Below are positions 16,901 through 24,763 of a stretch of DNA of 42,486 bases, in pieces. Each line of letters begins with the position of its first letter. Positions within the stretch are counted from its first letter, which is position 1. This DNA comes from Methanoregula sp. (lineage in GTDB: Archaea; Halobacteriota; Methanomicrobia; Methanomicrobiales; Methanospirillaceae). The notes beneath the pieces are model-generated. The model was not told the DNA's origin and did not search any database. It saw only the letters and a list, made by a program, of their open reading frames with translations. The position numbers and the translations under genes were made by a program. Location of the stretch: assembly GCA_030694985.1 (NCBI GenBank), contig JAUYTV010000034.1:1-42486 (forward strand), written 5' to 3'.

Positions 16901-17117
16901 CAAGAGAGAAGATGACATTTGCACCAGAGACGGGGGTTGGGGGAGTCCCTGTCGCCAGTGCATAAACGGTGATTGTGGATTGGTCGCTCCCGTCATTTGC
17001 AATGAGCCAGCCCGGATTGCTGCTGCTGATAGTTGACGGAAAAAGGTCTATTGCAGCTGCTGAACTTATCAGCAGAGCCAGACAAAAAAAAACCAGAACC
17101 CATCGTTTAACTAACAT
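13917..17117 (-). CDS. Large surface protein with Ig-like (Big-1) and von Willebrand A domains
   Basis: 1066 residues from ATG 17117 (a TTG at 17150 would add 11). Signal peptide at residues 1-24 (WVLVFFCLALLISSAAA). Residues about 25-510 hold four or five Big-1/invasin-like Ig domains, recognisable by GANVIFSLDP, TGADGKATAVFTT, DRWGNRID, DKYNNPITGASV and DIKGNPVTGELVTFSL. Residues about 530-800 are a vWA domain with MIDAS motif NDRSGSM (Asp about 537), TPTREGIYRA and LLTDGEYNTG; roughly 90 residues with Trp, Tyr and a CVGC pair are inserted after the first strand. The C-terminal 250 residues are beta-rich. There is no clear C-terminal anchor. It is divergent from the pilin-like operon. vWA domains bind ligands through a metal; an adhesin or pilus-tip role similar to PilY1 is inference. 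Confidence 0.85.
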   Translation of the reverse strand: MLVKRWVLVFFCLALLISSAAAIDLFPSTISSSNPGWLIANDGSDQSTITVYALATGTPPTPVSGANVIFSLDPASQDLGTISPLAPASVVTGADGKATAVFTTSKKSGTATIIATISFNDGTTTPVQVSTIQRIDHDTPQGATFENPAELPVGSITGVSVTLVDRWGNRIDNKNSAETIRLTMTDDGGAGLQDGENYVTQKTYSTDADGNVSAVLRISTAVRSNYIQMDPIGNIVVPPGTYIQGVAESKPYYIAQTPASPGSSLPADGLPESAVEIYYTVTDKYNNPITGASVYCDSTDGMSVIAPTNTWGRLRISFGPKDTIGVYTLKATPLENASAVCTGINTGTVGYCSQDIEYYNTDPVDLTFTGNPQSMTSLDVASSTRAVLQARVIDIKGNPVTGELVTFSLAASTYPGGPYIVTADPSLSTQLPVPVDGISGYATVEFSPGAFAIYGADGYNATATGQVVATASWTNKSGILITKDVTLVWKNYPYISTSSIADCGNSQVGDKISITIQLKGDGAALWPKPIDVVLLNDRSGSMLEGDPDRMVSAKAACSLFFSKLASVDKIGEISFGDTRWAQLAPTGSDGSWDWTNVYSSAYLAKTDDSKWDSLDCVGCKLPTWYPLVRIGGVYSLTSPHHQYIVSNYNDGVPRDYGAGVKYREDLSFGTHTQADVDAAMKSIVPAGSTPTREGIYRAVNMLPASTPGRVRAIILLTDGEYNTGNDPEALTSATPRFSAADLAETDSVITYAKNKDIKIYPVGLGVSSAYQTILERYATTTGGKYSNANDPGELEQIYTNIAGDLQETAGGETQVNLDFGTIKINDEYITKYMDYEYHEGYSTYINKFNITKDGVIHQIFSESRDDTAAWNARTMAFDVGTIKLNETWRATFQLNLTKAGSIDLFGLGSSAISFTDASTGITQTGFIPAMQCRVRASIVNTGFGSKTLRVDNLSFVEGANPDPNVWTIKWNTTYDGDKTVQEAILYRVTGDTQWKTVPGGLVFITTPVIEETTQQTIPTSDTALWPTGKCFDIQIVAGAEDANAAITNPITKCKALPGGTIFIKLE

Positions 17118-17554
17118 ACCAATCAGATTGAAAAGAGTGATAACACCCAATATTATATATAATTTTCCTTTTTAAAAATTGCTTTAAAATAACTCTGAAG
17201 TAAAAAATAACAGTAATATTGGCAAATTTTGTGAATACGCACCATATCCATAAGGGATCTTGGTTCGGTAAAAAACATCAGGCCCGGTCAAACGAAAGAT
17301 TCCATTGCCGGAGATACAAACAAAAACCTTTCCAAACTGTTGATTGCGCTAAAAAGAGATGCTTTCAACTGCTAAACTCGCTCGTGGGACTGATAACTGA
17401 TCACGCAAACATAGTATTTTTTCTAAATCCAATGTGTTTCTCCTCCCCAAATCCCGTTCTTTTTTCCGATTCGATTATTAAGAAGAAATTTCGCAGATCC
17501 AGATAAACCAATCTTTATATTCACCATCCATCCTATAAACCATGAGGCAAACCC
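17118..17554. promoter_or_regulatory. Divergent promoter region between adhesin gene and pilin-like operon
   Basis: 437 bp with no convincing gene. A TATA-like TTATATATAAT (about 17152-17162) reads toward the adhesin gene, 35-45 bases from its ATG. CTTTATATTC (17512-17521) reads toward the operon, 34-43 bases from ATG 17555. The AT-rich interior shows nothing else that I can name. Confidence 0.55.
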
Positions 17555-18169
17555 ATGAGAAAAGGGGCATATGTTTTTTTTTTCATACTGTTGGTTGTAG
17601 CCATCGTTGTCATGATTGTAGGAAACCCGCTCTCATTTTTTAATCCGTCTCAAAAAGCCACACACTCAAAAGTTGATGTCGGGTTTGTTGTTCTGAACCA
17701 GTCCGATGAGTTTGTTCGGATCAATTTTGAAGAGATCGCACCAAATGTCAAGTACGTTGGGATAAACCGGGAAGAAAGTCCATCTCAAAATACTACAAAA
17801 ACAACGCACATCCATCTGATCCGAGGATATAAACTGGATGCAACAGGAAACGCAAGCAGTTGGATCTTTGTTGTCCGGCAACCGCAACAGGTGTCACTGG
17901 TAACCTACGATCGCTCTGGTGAAACAGTAAATACCTGGCTGGGCGGGTACCCGGAAAAAGAGATAATCATCAGTGAGATAATTACACCACGTAAACTTTT
18001 TGAAAAGAACCGGGAGCAGATTTTTAAAACACCCCAGGCGATCACAACAGAGTCAAGAGAACTTGCCCTGGCAGAAGGTAACTATTATCTCACAATAAAC
18101 GGCCCGCAAAAAACAAGGTACCTCGTATTCGATGCAAAGACTGGGGTGTTGACATCATCAAATGACTAA
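17555..18169 (+). CDS. Membrane-anchored protein, first gene of pilin-like operon
   Basis: 204 residues. One N-terminal transmembrane segment (residues about 5-27, VFFFILLVVAIVVMIVG) after MRKGA, then an extracytoplasmic domain of about 170 residues with several beta-like strands (VDVGFVVLNQSDEFVRINF, WIFVVRQPQQVSLVTY, YYLTINGPQKTRYLVF) and NXT glycosylation-type sites. I do not recognise a family. Its 3' end overlaps the next gene by 8 bases, which argues for one transcript and a shared function with the pilin-like proteins. GAGG lies about 10 bases before the ATG. Confidence 0.75.
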   Translation: MRKGAYVFFFILLVVAIVVMIVGNPLSFFNPSQKATHSKVDVGFVVLNQSDEFVRINFEEIAPNVKYVGINREESPSQNTTKTTHIHLIRGYKLDATGNASSWIFVVRQPQQVSLVTYDRSGETVNTWLGGYPEKEIIISEIITPRKLFEKNREQIFKTPQAITTESRELALAEGNYYLTINGPQKTRYLVFDAKTGVLTSSND

Positions 18170-19265
18170 AGATTCCGGATTAATGTCGATTGACTTTTTA
18201 GTAGGTTTCACTATCTTCATGATTACCTTTATCTGGGTGGCAACCCTGATACCGGGGCTGTTTATCGGCCTTCAGTCACATACGATCGATTACGATGCCG
18301 TTGCATACCGGACAGGAGTAATTCTTGTAGAGGACCCCGGAGCTGTCGGACCACTGGTAATAGGTGACCAGCCGTGGGAGATCCAGAACGACAAGCGCGA
18401 TGTTGCACGATTCGGCCTTGCGGTCTCAAAAGATACCCCCCTCATTCTCTATGAAAACAAGGTGAACCGCTTTTTCTGCTCCACGGCGTTTTCCTATCCG
18501 GAAGATTATCAGAAACGGGCGATCTTCGGGGACTTTATCTACCAGTTCAACATCTCCCTCAGGTCTGTTGGCGAGGATACAATCCGATCGGTTGGCGATG
18601 TTGTTCCAGACAATTACCAGTACGGGTATATCCGCAGGGATGTAAAGATCAAGGGTTCAAGCAACACAACGATCGGTAATACGATGATCACGAAGTATGG
18701 TTACAAAAATACCGAGAACGTGACGTTAAACGAGTTCCGGATTGTAATCAATTCATCGCACCTCCTTACAGGGGATGTGGGTGAAATTGTCAATCCAAAC
18801 GGCGATGCTGCGTACCGGATCAACCCAAACGGGGATCGAATTATTATCAATATTACTGATCTGGAGGATACGCGAAATACGGTTGCACATCCCCCATCCG
18901 AACCTTACACAGTCAACCTAAAAGAAGTAAAATTCTACCAGACACACATTGGGGATGTAAACCTCTATTCCTTTTCTCCAGCTGCGGCATTTGAAAATTA
19001 TGTGTATGTCAACTGGGGTACGACTGCAGTAAAACCACCAGTCAGCCTTGGTACCGACAGAAATCTGTCGATGATTTTTGAGCCGGGGTTTTTCTTAAGT
19101 ACGGATAAGTACGGTGCGATCTACATCAACCTGACCTTTGAACTGGATCCACCCCAACAGTTCCTCAATAATACCCGTACCCGTCCGTTTGATTACAATT
19201 ACCATCCCGCAAATGTTACACAACCCGCATTGACTGACGCAGTCATGGAGGTGGCCATATGGTAA
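18162..19265 (+). CDS. Pilin-like membrane protein (type IV pilin-like N-terminus), second gene
   Basis: 367 residues; a second in-frame ATG at 18183 is possible. The short charged leader MTKDSGL is followed by SIDFLVGFTIFMITFIWV, a class III-like signal/hydrophobic helix as in archaeal pilins and in haloarchaeal pilin-like DUF families (xTxDFxxGxxxF pattern). The remaining 340 residues are extracytoplasmic, beta-rich, with several N-X-S/T sites. There is a second hydrophobic stretch only up to residue about 38 (TLIPGLFIGL). Overlaps both neighbours (8 bases before, 7 after). Likely a minor pilin or pseudopilin; large for the class. Confidence 0.78.
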   Translation: MTKDSGLMSIDFLVGFTIFMITFIWVATLIPGLFIGLQSHTIDYDAVAYRTGVILVEDPGAVGPLVIGDQPWEIQNDKRDVARFGLAVSKDTPLILYENKVNRFFCSTAFSYPEDYQKRAIFGDFIYQFNISLRSVGEDTIRSVGDVVPDNYQYGYIRRDVKIKGSSNTTIGNTMITKYGYKNTENVTLNEFRIVINSSHLLTGDVGEIVNPNGDAAYRINPNGDRIIINITDLEDTRNTVAHPPSEPYTVNLKEVKFYQTHIGDVNLYSFSPAAAFENYVYVNWGTTAVKPPVSLGTDRNLSMIFEPGFFLSTDKYGAIYINLTFELDPPQQFLNNTRTRPFDYNYHPANVTQPALTDAVMEVAIW

Positions 19266-19771
19266 ACACCGATGGGCAACTGTATACCATCGAGGGCATA
19301 GCCGCTGGTCTCATCATGCTCATGACTGCCTACATTGTGATCAACAGTACGTCCGTGTATACGTTGGGTGACACGCATATCAGCGATATGCAACTTGAAG
19401 TGCTGGGGAGTGATGCCCTGAACCTGATAAATACGGCCCCCAATAGTACACTTGGCAGGAGCCCGCTCCAGACAATCGTGGAAACCGATGATGCCGAAAC
19501 ATTCCGGTCAATGTTCCTTGCCATAGTCAACAACAGAGCCGGATCTGATCGGGATCATATTCAGTTTGTGGCAAATGTAACATACGTGGACTCGGGCGGT
19601 TCTGTAAGCAGTACAGTTCTGAGTGATTCCCTGCGACCGTTAGTTAGGGGGGAACACGCGGTGCGTGTTTCTGACTGGGTAATTATTGAAAAACAATTTC
19701 CTGACTGTTCAGCCCAGTCCTGTTCGGGTAAACATGCCGTACTCGTGGAGGTGCTCTTATGGCGGGATTAA
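19259..19771 (+). CDS. Pilin-like protein, third gene (DUF7288-like by pattern)
   Basis: 170 residues. The leader MVNTDGQL is followed by YTIEGIAAGLIMLMTAYIVI. The Gln and the Glu-5-like residue before the hydrophobic helix match the type IV pilin pattern, in which Glu5 aids filament assembly. The same 'GQxxTxEGxxA' arrangement is what I recall from haloarchaeal DUF7288 proteins; this family name needs a profile search. The periplasm-like domain is about 135 residues and includes two cysteines in CSAQSC. It overlaps the previous gene by 7 bases and the next by 13. Confidence 0.78.
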   Translation: MVNTDGQLYTIEGIAAGLIMLMTAYIVINSTSVYTLGDTHISDMQLEVLGSDALNLINTAPNSTLGRSPLQTIVETDDAETFRSMFLAIVNNRAGSDRDHIQFVANVTYVDSGGSVSSTVLSDSLRPLVRGEHAVRVSDWVIIEKQFPDCSAQSCSGKHAVLVEVLLWRD

Positions 19772-20139
19772 AGGATGATGCGCAGTGGATTGTGCTTATG
19801 GGTTTTGTGGTGAGTTTCAGCTTGTTCTTTATCGCAATTGTTCTCAACCAGTCAACAGTAATAGGACAAACAACCGCAGAAGCCGTATTGGAATTCCCAA
19901 AAAACGATATCCGTGGAGTAAGAGATGTGATCATCCAGTCCGAATTTCTGGATGACGGGGGGATATTTCTTAATAAAACAAATGTGCACAATGACATCCG
20001 GATCCTGTCATTGAGCCGACAGAATTCCGTAGTGAATATCTCGTCCACACCACCTACAGCTGGCAATCCCTATACCACTATCAATATTCATTACAACAAC
20101 GGAGTGACCGTATACAATGAGATCTGGAGATCAGAATAG
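19759..20139 (+). CDS. Pilin-like protein, fourth gene (DUF7261-like by pattern)
   Basis: 126 residues. MAGLKDDAQ is followed by a hydrophobic helix WIVLMGFVVSFSLFFIAIVL and then NQST. The 'DxAQ + hydrophobic + LNQ' start resembles haloarchaeal DUF7261 pilin-like proteins (from memory). The soluble part is about 95 residues. It starts 13 bases inside the preceding gene and ends 23 bases inside the next, so translation is presumably coupled. Confidence 0.75.
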   Translation: MAGLKDDAQWIVLMGFVVSFSLFFIAIVLNQSTVIGQTTAEAVLEFPKNDIRGVRDVIIQSEFLDDGGIFLNKTNVHNDIRILSLSRQNSVVNISSTPPTAGNPYTTINIHYNNGVTVYNEIWRSE

Positions 20140-20581
20140 AAGGACCCCGTGGAGCAAAGAAGCCGGCGTGGCAACATTGATAGGGTATATCATAATATCC
20201 GGAGTCCTCATGGCCCTCTTCATTGTCCTGCTCCTGTTAGTGAATGCAAATTTCATGGAAGGGCCTGCAAACACCCTCACGTATTCAGCATTCACCGATA
20301 TCAGTAACGGCATCTCCACCCGGATCGTTGACACCTATGCCATTGCACCCGACACCGGAAATATTACCTCACGATTCGACATACCGGATGACATTGCGGG
20401 GCGGGAATATTTTGTTGAGATCGGCAATACTGACGATCTGACCGCCCAGACCGTGACGGTATCGAGAGGTTCGATTGTCACGAATGTGGCAATCGCCGGT
20501 ATCGGTTCAACGCGAAGGGCGGGGGGAAATACCACGGGTACAGGTATGAACAGGATAAGTTACGATTCTGGAGGTTTTTAA
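20117..20581 (+). CDS. Pilin-like protein, fifth gene (DUF7266-like by pattern)
   Basis: 154 residues. The leader MRSGDQNRRTPWSKE is basic, then AGVATLIGYIIISGVLMALF starts the transmembrane helix, close to the xAVSxxxGYxLxxxV start of archaeal pilin-like families. The domain after the helix is about 110 residues, beta-rich, with an N-X-T site and a Gly/Asn-rich end. It overlaps the fourth gene by 23 bases and its stop shares one base with the start of the sixth gene. Confidence 0.77.
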   Translation: MRSGDQNRRTPWSKEAGVATLIGYIIISGVLMALFIVLLLLVNANFMEGPANTLTYSAFTDISNGISTRIVDTYAIAPDTGNITSRFDIPDDIAGREYFVEIGNTDDLTAQTVTVSRGSIVTNVAIAGIGSTRRAGGNTTGTGMNRISYDSGGF

Positions 20582-21390
20582 TGACGGGCAAAAATTACCG
20601 GATATCCTGCACTGCAGGGGTGTCTGAATCCATCGGATTCTTACTCATCTTCACCATAGTGATCGCGGGCATCGGACTTGTTACACTCTACGGTTACCCG
20701 ATGCTCCTCAAACAGCAGACCAGCGCCGATGAGCAGATCATGCAAAAGAACATGATCGTGTTGCAAAACGATCTGAAAAGTCTCGCGTACAAGACCGTGC
20801 CGTACAAAGAGACATCCTTAAAGATTGGGGGTGGGGCACTGATGGTATATAATTCGAGTTACACTCCCGCTTCATCAACGATAAAAATCTATGATCAGAA
20901 TAATATCGTGTACGTGAACGTATTCCAATCCGGGGATTTGCTATATTCCTCTGACAGTGCCGGTACAGACATCTCCCTCCAGAACGGAGCAGTGGTAAAG
21001 CGCCAGCACGCGGAACAGGGATCGGTGATGCTCGCTGAGCCCCGGTGGTTCTATGACAGCGAGACAAAGACCATGGTCATTAATTTCGTAAACCTCACCA
21101 GCACCGGAATAATGGCCAAGACCGGAGTCGGCACGGTACAGATGGTATTGGGAGAGGCCCGGTTCCAGAAGACAGATACTCCCCCTCTTGCCACTCCGGT
21201 ATACCTTGAATATACACCCGATCCGGTACAGGATTACTCAATAGCCTGGAACAACTACTTTACAAACCCCTCTTTGGGAATGACACTGTTGAGTGGAACA
21301 CCGGGGACTGGAACGATGCTGAAATATCAACTGCCCGATACTACCACACTGGTTATCAAACAATACGAAGTGAACATCAAATCGCTCTGA
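20581..21390 (+). CDS. Pilin-like protein, sixth gene (DUF7289-like by pattern)
   Basis: 269 residues. The leader MTGKNYRISCTAGVSES precedes IGFLLIFTIVIAGIGLVTLY, followed by YPMLLKQQTSADEQIMQKNM, a helix with the 'SxSxGFxLxFxI...' layout seen in haloarchaeal DUF7289 proteins and in pilins with a Ser at the cleavage region. The next 200 residues are beta-rich (YKTVPYKETSLKIGGGALMV, WFYDSETKTMVINFVNL). It is the last gene of the operon; a run of eight T follows the stop codon. Confidence 0.77.
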   Translation: MTGKNYRISCTAGVSESIGFLLIFTIVIAGIGLVTLYGYPMLLKQQTSADEQIMQKNMIVLQNDLKSLAYKTVPYKETSLKIGGGALMVYNSSYTPASSTIKIYDQNNIVYVNVFQSGDLLYSSDSAGTDISLQNGAVVKRQHAEQGSVMLAEPRWFYDSETKTMVINFVNLTSTGIMAKTGVGTVQMVLGEARFQKTDTPPLATPVYLEYTPDPVQDYSIAWNNYFTNPSLGMTLLSGTPGTGTMLKYQLPDTTTLVIKQYEVNIKSL

Positions 21391-21398
21391 TTTTTTTT
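21391..21398 (+). terminator. T8 run ending the pilin-like operon
   Basis: Eight T directly after the TGA. On the opposite strand the run CCTTTTTTGC (21429-21438) could end the convergent LysE gene. Confidence 0.6.
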
Positions 21399-21460
21399 AC
21401 TGGCAGCGGTAAAACCCTAAATAAAGCAAAAAAGGCCTCACACCAGAAGAAGTCTCATCC

Positions 21461-22093
21461 CTATCCCTTAATATAAGGTATTGCCAGCAGGAGCAGCAAC
21501 CCCGCACCAAAGCAAACGATCAGCAATCCGGATATCAGGTTAATCTGCCTCAGGTGATCAGCACTGATAAGTGAACGCACGGAACCGATCGCACCACAGA
21601 TAATGATCCACCAGAGTGTAGATCCTAAAAAGACACCCCCGACAAACTCCCATGCCGTAAGAATGGAATTTTCATAAAACACCACACCAAAACCGGGCAG
21701 GATGGCAATAAAGAAGATGAGCGTTAATGGGTTTGCAATCGTGATTGCCACCATTGAAAGGTAATCTTTGAGGTACGTCTCGTGCTCGGTTTTTACACTC
21801 ATCGGTGCGGGTATTGAAAAAAAGATACGTATCCCCACAAAGATGAGAACCAGACCCGCTGCGAGCCGAAGGGAGAACTGGTTGGCGATGATGAGCCCGG
21901 ATATGGCAGTAAGCCCTAAAATGGTGACAGCAGCATAAAACGAATCTGCGGTTGCCACTCCAAGACCCGATACAATCCCGTGAAGCCTGCCATCGGTGAC
22001 CGCCCGCTGGATGCACAGGAGAGCAATCGGACCAACCGGTACAGCAAGCGTAAGGCCGATGATCATTCCCTGGATGAATAAACTGGGATCCAT
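21461..22093 (-). CDS. LysE/RhtB-family amino acid exporter
   Basis: 210 residues, six hydrophobic segments, the usual size for the family. The N-terminus GLTLAVPVGPIALLCIQRA carries the conserved PVGP(x)xLL motif, then GIVSGLGVATADSFYA and the mid-protein IANPLTLIFFIAILPGF. It exports amino acids or analogues across the cell membrane; the substrate cannot be read from the sequence. Convergent with the pilin-like operon. Confidence 0.9.
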   Translation of the reverse strand: MDPSLFIQGMIIGLTLAVPVGPIALLCIQRAVTDGRLHGIVSGLGVATADSFYAAVTILGLTAISGLIIANQFSLRLAAGLVLIFVGIRIFFSIPAPMSVKTEHETYLKDYLSMVAITIANPLTLIFFIAILPGFGVVFYENSILTAWEFVGGVFLGSTLWWIIICGAIGSVRSLISADHLRQINLISGLLIVCFGAGLLLLLAIPYIKG

Positions 22094-22544
22094 GTATACA
22101 CGTGCCCGGATATTCTCGCGCCCGGTTGACCGGGATCGAATCGTTTAGATCTGCCACATTGATGACCCGTGAGGTGGGTGGCAGTGAGCGGTAAGATCGC
22201 TTGTCAAGTATTCCTACCATACATTCCGTTTTACCGATGTTGAGGGTTTCGGTACAAGTTCATCATTTAACGAACCGGGGGTCTGCTGCGAGAATTGATC
22301 TGCATGCCTTTTTATCGGAAACTGGACTTCAAAACGAGAATTATGAAAACAAGATGCGGGGTTATAGTTATCTCAGTTTTTGCCACCCATCAGTTCTTAC
22401 GTCGTTTCTGATATCACATCTCAAAAAGCAGTGTGGGGATTTTGTCGATTTTTTAGGGATTAATGAAAAAGGGGGATTAAAGTCTCCAAACCCAATAATA
22501 TAAAATAATAATATTCATTACTTGTAAGAATAAATTAAAATAAA
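22094..22544. other. Intergenic region at the left side of the accessory region
   Basis: 451 bp between the exporter and the first AT-rich gene. A 100-codon TTG-initiated frame is open but has no gene-like features. Contains a dispersed repeat (22361-22425) and, just before the next gene, AT-rich sequence with several possible TATA boxes (22495-22540). Confidence 0.55.
22361..22425. repeat. Dispersed repeat, copy 1
   Basis: Shares with 29149-29207 the ordered blocks GGGTTATAGTTATCT, CCACCCATCAG and TGATATCACAT, separated by variable spacers. Function unknown. Confidence 0.65.
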
Positions 22545-23528
22545 ATGGGTCGTAAGGGGCGGAAATATCGAAACAAATCCACAAAAGCACTTTTGGAATA
22601 TTATGACGACGCATTCATCGTAAGTGAAGAAGAATCATATACCATCAATGATCAGGAATACTTGCTCAGGGATAGTCTGCATGTTGTGAAGGATGGTAAT
22701 GAATTCCTCTTCATTGACAACGAACCATACCTGATAAATAAAACGCCATCATCTGCTCCTCATAAAAAAACATCGACCATCGGAACTGTTTTCAAATTAT
22801 TGGTCGGCATTTTTGTTGGTGCTTTGATAGCTGCAATAATAATTTCATCTTTATTCGGATCCAACGTCATCGGCAATATGGCTAGTGATGTACAATCCAA
22901 ATTGAGTACCTTGCATACTACTTCTGCAACTCTGCCAACCACTCCTATTGTAAAGTCAGGCTCAATTGAACAACAACGAGCTGAAAAAATTAAAGAGGCG
23001 ATGGATTTTACAAATCCGGTAACAAGAGATTTTGCACTGACCTTTATCCCAAAATCGCACAGTGGAGAATACAATATAGCTCAGATTTGCGATCTCTGGG
23101 AGACGATCTATAAAAAATGGACCTATGTGAACGATCCCAGAGGGAGAGATTATTATTCACCTGCAAGCAGGACGATTCAGCTCGGGTTAAAGGGAGATTG
23201 TGATGACTTTGCAATTACTGTCGCGTCTGTTATCCAGTCAATTGGAGGCAGTTCCCGAGTTGTCACTGCGTATAATGCAGAAGGAGGGCATGCTTACCCG
23301 GAAGTATTTATTGGAACAAGAAAAACCTCCCTCGATGCTGCTGCTGAGTATATCAGCAAACGATATCATGTCAAGAGTATCGCCTATCACACACACACCA
23401 AAGATGGAGTTACTCAGTACTGGCTTAATCTTGATTGGCAATCTCAACATCCCGGAGGGAAATTTTTCCATGACTCCGGCGAATTGACATTCTATTATCC
23501 GAATGGATATTGGTATCAATCAAATTGA
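22545..23528 (+). CDS. Membrane-anchored transglutaminase-like (BTLCP/TgpA-type) protein
   Basis: 327 residues. Residues 1-75 form a small charged domain with repeated short strands (EEESYTINDQEYLLRD), residues about 80-105 a transmembrane segment (FKLLVGIFVGALIAAIIIS), then a Ser/Thr-rich linker and a papain/transglutaminase-like domain from about 150. The likely catalytic triad is Cys in GLKGDCDDFAITVASV, His in EGGHAYPEVFIG and Asp in WLNLDWQ. The active domain should lie outside the cell. Such proteins are usually cysteine proteases or peptide cross-linkers; the substrate is unknown. The gene is AT-rich compared with the housekeeping genes on either side. Confidence 0.85.
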   Translation: MGRKGRKYRNKSTKALLEYYDDAFIVSEEESYTINDQEYLLRDSLHVVKDGNEFLFIDNEPYLINKTPSSAPHKKTSTIGTVFKLLVGIFVGALIAAIIISSLFGSNVIGNMASDVQSKLSTLHTTSATLPTTPIVKSGSIEQQRAEKIKEAMDFTNPVTRDFALTFIPKSHSGEYNIAQICDLWETIYKKWTYVNDPRGRDYYSPASRTIQLGLKGDCDDFAITVASVIQSIGGSSRVVTAYNAEGGHAYPEVFIGTRKTSLDAAAEYISKRYHVKSIAYHTHTKDGVTQYWLNLDWQSQHPGGKFFHDSGELTFYYPNGYWYQSN

Positions 23529-23590
23529 CAATATCAGTCGAAAATTACATATCATAATTTTTATCATTATGTAAGGATTCAAGTTAACAT

Positions 23591-23827
23591 ATGGTAAGTC
23601 TCTCTAAAATTTTAATTGGAATAGTACTTATTGGTGCATTATATCTAATTCCAATTAGCAAAAAATATTCAATTTCATCGCTAGCATCGATGTGCAATAA
23701 TGCTATTGGCGCTTTACTCGGCGGATCGCAGTGTCAGTTTTATATATATCTCTTTTACTTAGGATGGATTGTAGGCATTGTCCTTATCTTATGGGGGTTA
23801 ATGTCTCCAAATACGAGTAACGATTAA
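23591..23827 (+). CDS. Small membrane protein, two transmembrane segments
   Basis: 78 residues: a first hydrophobic segment at 4-22 (LSKILIGIVLIGALYLIPI), a short loop with two cysteines (CNNAIGALLGGSQC), then a second segment at about 50-70 (YLFYLGWIVGIVLILWGLM). No family recognised. It lies 62 bp downstream of the transglutaminase-like gene on the same strand and may be its partner. Confidence 0.65.
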   Translation: MVSLSKILIGIVLIGALYLIPISKKYSISSLASMCNNAIGALLGGSQCQFYIYLFYLGWIVGIVLILWGLMSPNTSND

Positions 23828-23882
23828 GGGTAACCTTTTACATACTTTTCCCATAGATCTGACTGCCCCCTGTCATGTTTAT

Positions 23883-24013
23883 TCAAGATGGATGGCTGTC
23901 ACTCTCTGCGATCTTCTTCAAGGAATTCAAGCCACCACCTTTCCCCTCCAACAGGAGATCTGCCAACAGAAATGCAATGGCGAGGTCTGCCGTCAATGCT
24001 GGATCGGTGAAAC
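23883..24013 (-). pseudogene. Remnant R1 of an unknown gene's C-terminus
   Basis: The minus strand reads DPALTADLAIAFLLADLL, then EGKGGGLNSLKKIAESDSHPS and a stop, with no start. Parts of the same peptide recur, decayed, at 25495-25580, 29041-29080, 30225-30300 and 30640-30740. The intact parent gene is not in the window. Confidence 0.6.
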
Positions 24014-24053
24014 CTACAAAATACATCCCCATTAAACGTCGCAGAAAATAACA

Positions 24054-24470
24054 TCACTTGAATAACTTCGTTTGTTTCCCAGTAGACTCCAAAGTGTGAC
24101 TACAGGAATCCATTGTTTTCCTCTGTGCCAGATCCAGCTGGTCGCGTGCACGGTCATCGTGTGGATGGATCTTCAATAATTTGTTAAATGCACGAATCGC
24201 TTCAAGGTATTTCTGTTGATGCATGAGTGCTAAGCCCTTGTTGTACCATGCCTCGGTGAATTCCGGGTCGATGTCGGCTGCCTGTGCAAATGAGTTCAAA
24301 GCATCCTGGTATCTGCCCATTTTGAAAAGTATTATGCCTTTGTTATACCACGAGTTTGCATTGTTGGCGTCGAGTTTGATTGCCCTGTCCACGAGATCCA
24401 GTGCCTCGTTGTATTGACCGGATTCAGCGAGTTCAACGGACCTGTTGGAGAGATCTCGGGCATCGGGCAT
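24054..24470 (-). CDS. TPR-repeat protein, copy A
   Basis: 138 residues from ATG 24470 (MPDARDLSNRSVELAESGQY). Three tetratricopeptide repeats follow: EALDLVDRAIKLDANNANSW, YNKGIILFKMGRYQDALNSF with DIDPEFTEAW, and YNKGLALMHQQKYLEAIRAF with KIHPHDDRAR. TPRs mediate protein-protein contacts; the partner is unknown. An open extension to 24650 exists, but in the paralogue at 31489 that stretch differs mostly by amino-acid-changing substitutions, whereas the TPR core is well kept, so I place the start at 24470. There is no Shine-Dalgarno, so the start remains uncertain. Confidence 0.75.
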   Translation of the reverse strand: MPDARDLSNRSVELAESGQYNEALDLVDRAIKLDANNANSWYNKGIILFKMGRYQDALNSFAQAADIDPEFTEAWYNKGLALMHQQKYLEAIRAFNKLLKIHPHDDRARDQLDLAQRKTMDSCSHTLESTGKQTKLFK

Positions 24471-24763
24471 AATATTGTGTCGTAGTGGTGAGGGGATGAA
24501 GGTTGTGGAGGGGACAATGATTCCGGGCATGTAACTCATTATGATCCGGGTTGCAGCTATTGCACTCATACGGACCCGTAGCAGGCTCGTGGCGATTGGT
24601 TGAGCGCCCGGGCTTGTGTGCATTTGATATCCGAGCCGCAGGCTCAACAAATGAGCGCAACAAAACCACGGACCTACAACGCAACAGAGAATGATTGAGA
24701 AATAGTAAACAGATGGGTTATGGGAGATTCATCATAACCTTTTTTATTTGTGCATACAGAGGA

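Noticed and set aside
17219-17506. 95-codon TTG-started ORF between adhesin and pilin operon
   Set aside because: Weak start, no hydrophobic or domain pattern, sits within the divergent promoter region.
22201-22503. 100-codon TTG-started ORF
   Set aside because: It runs through the dispersed repeat and lacks gene-like features.
24471-24650. 60-residue N-terminal extension of the TPR protein
   Set aside because: In the two copies it accumulates amino-acid changes faster than the TPR core, unlike a coding region under selection.
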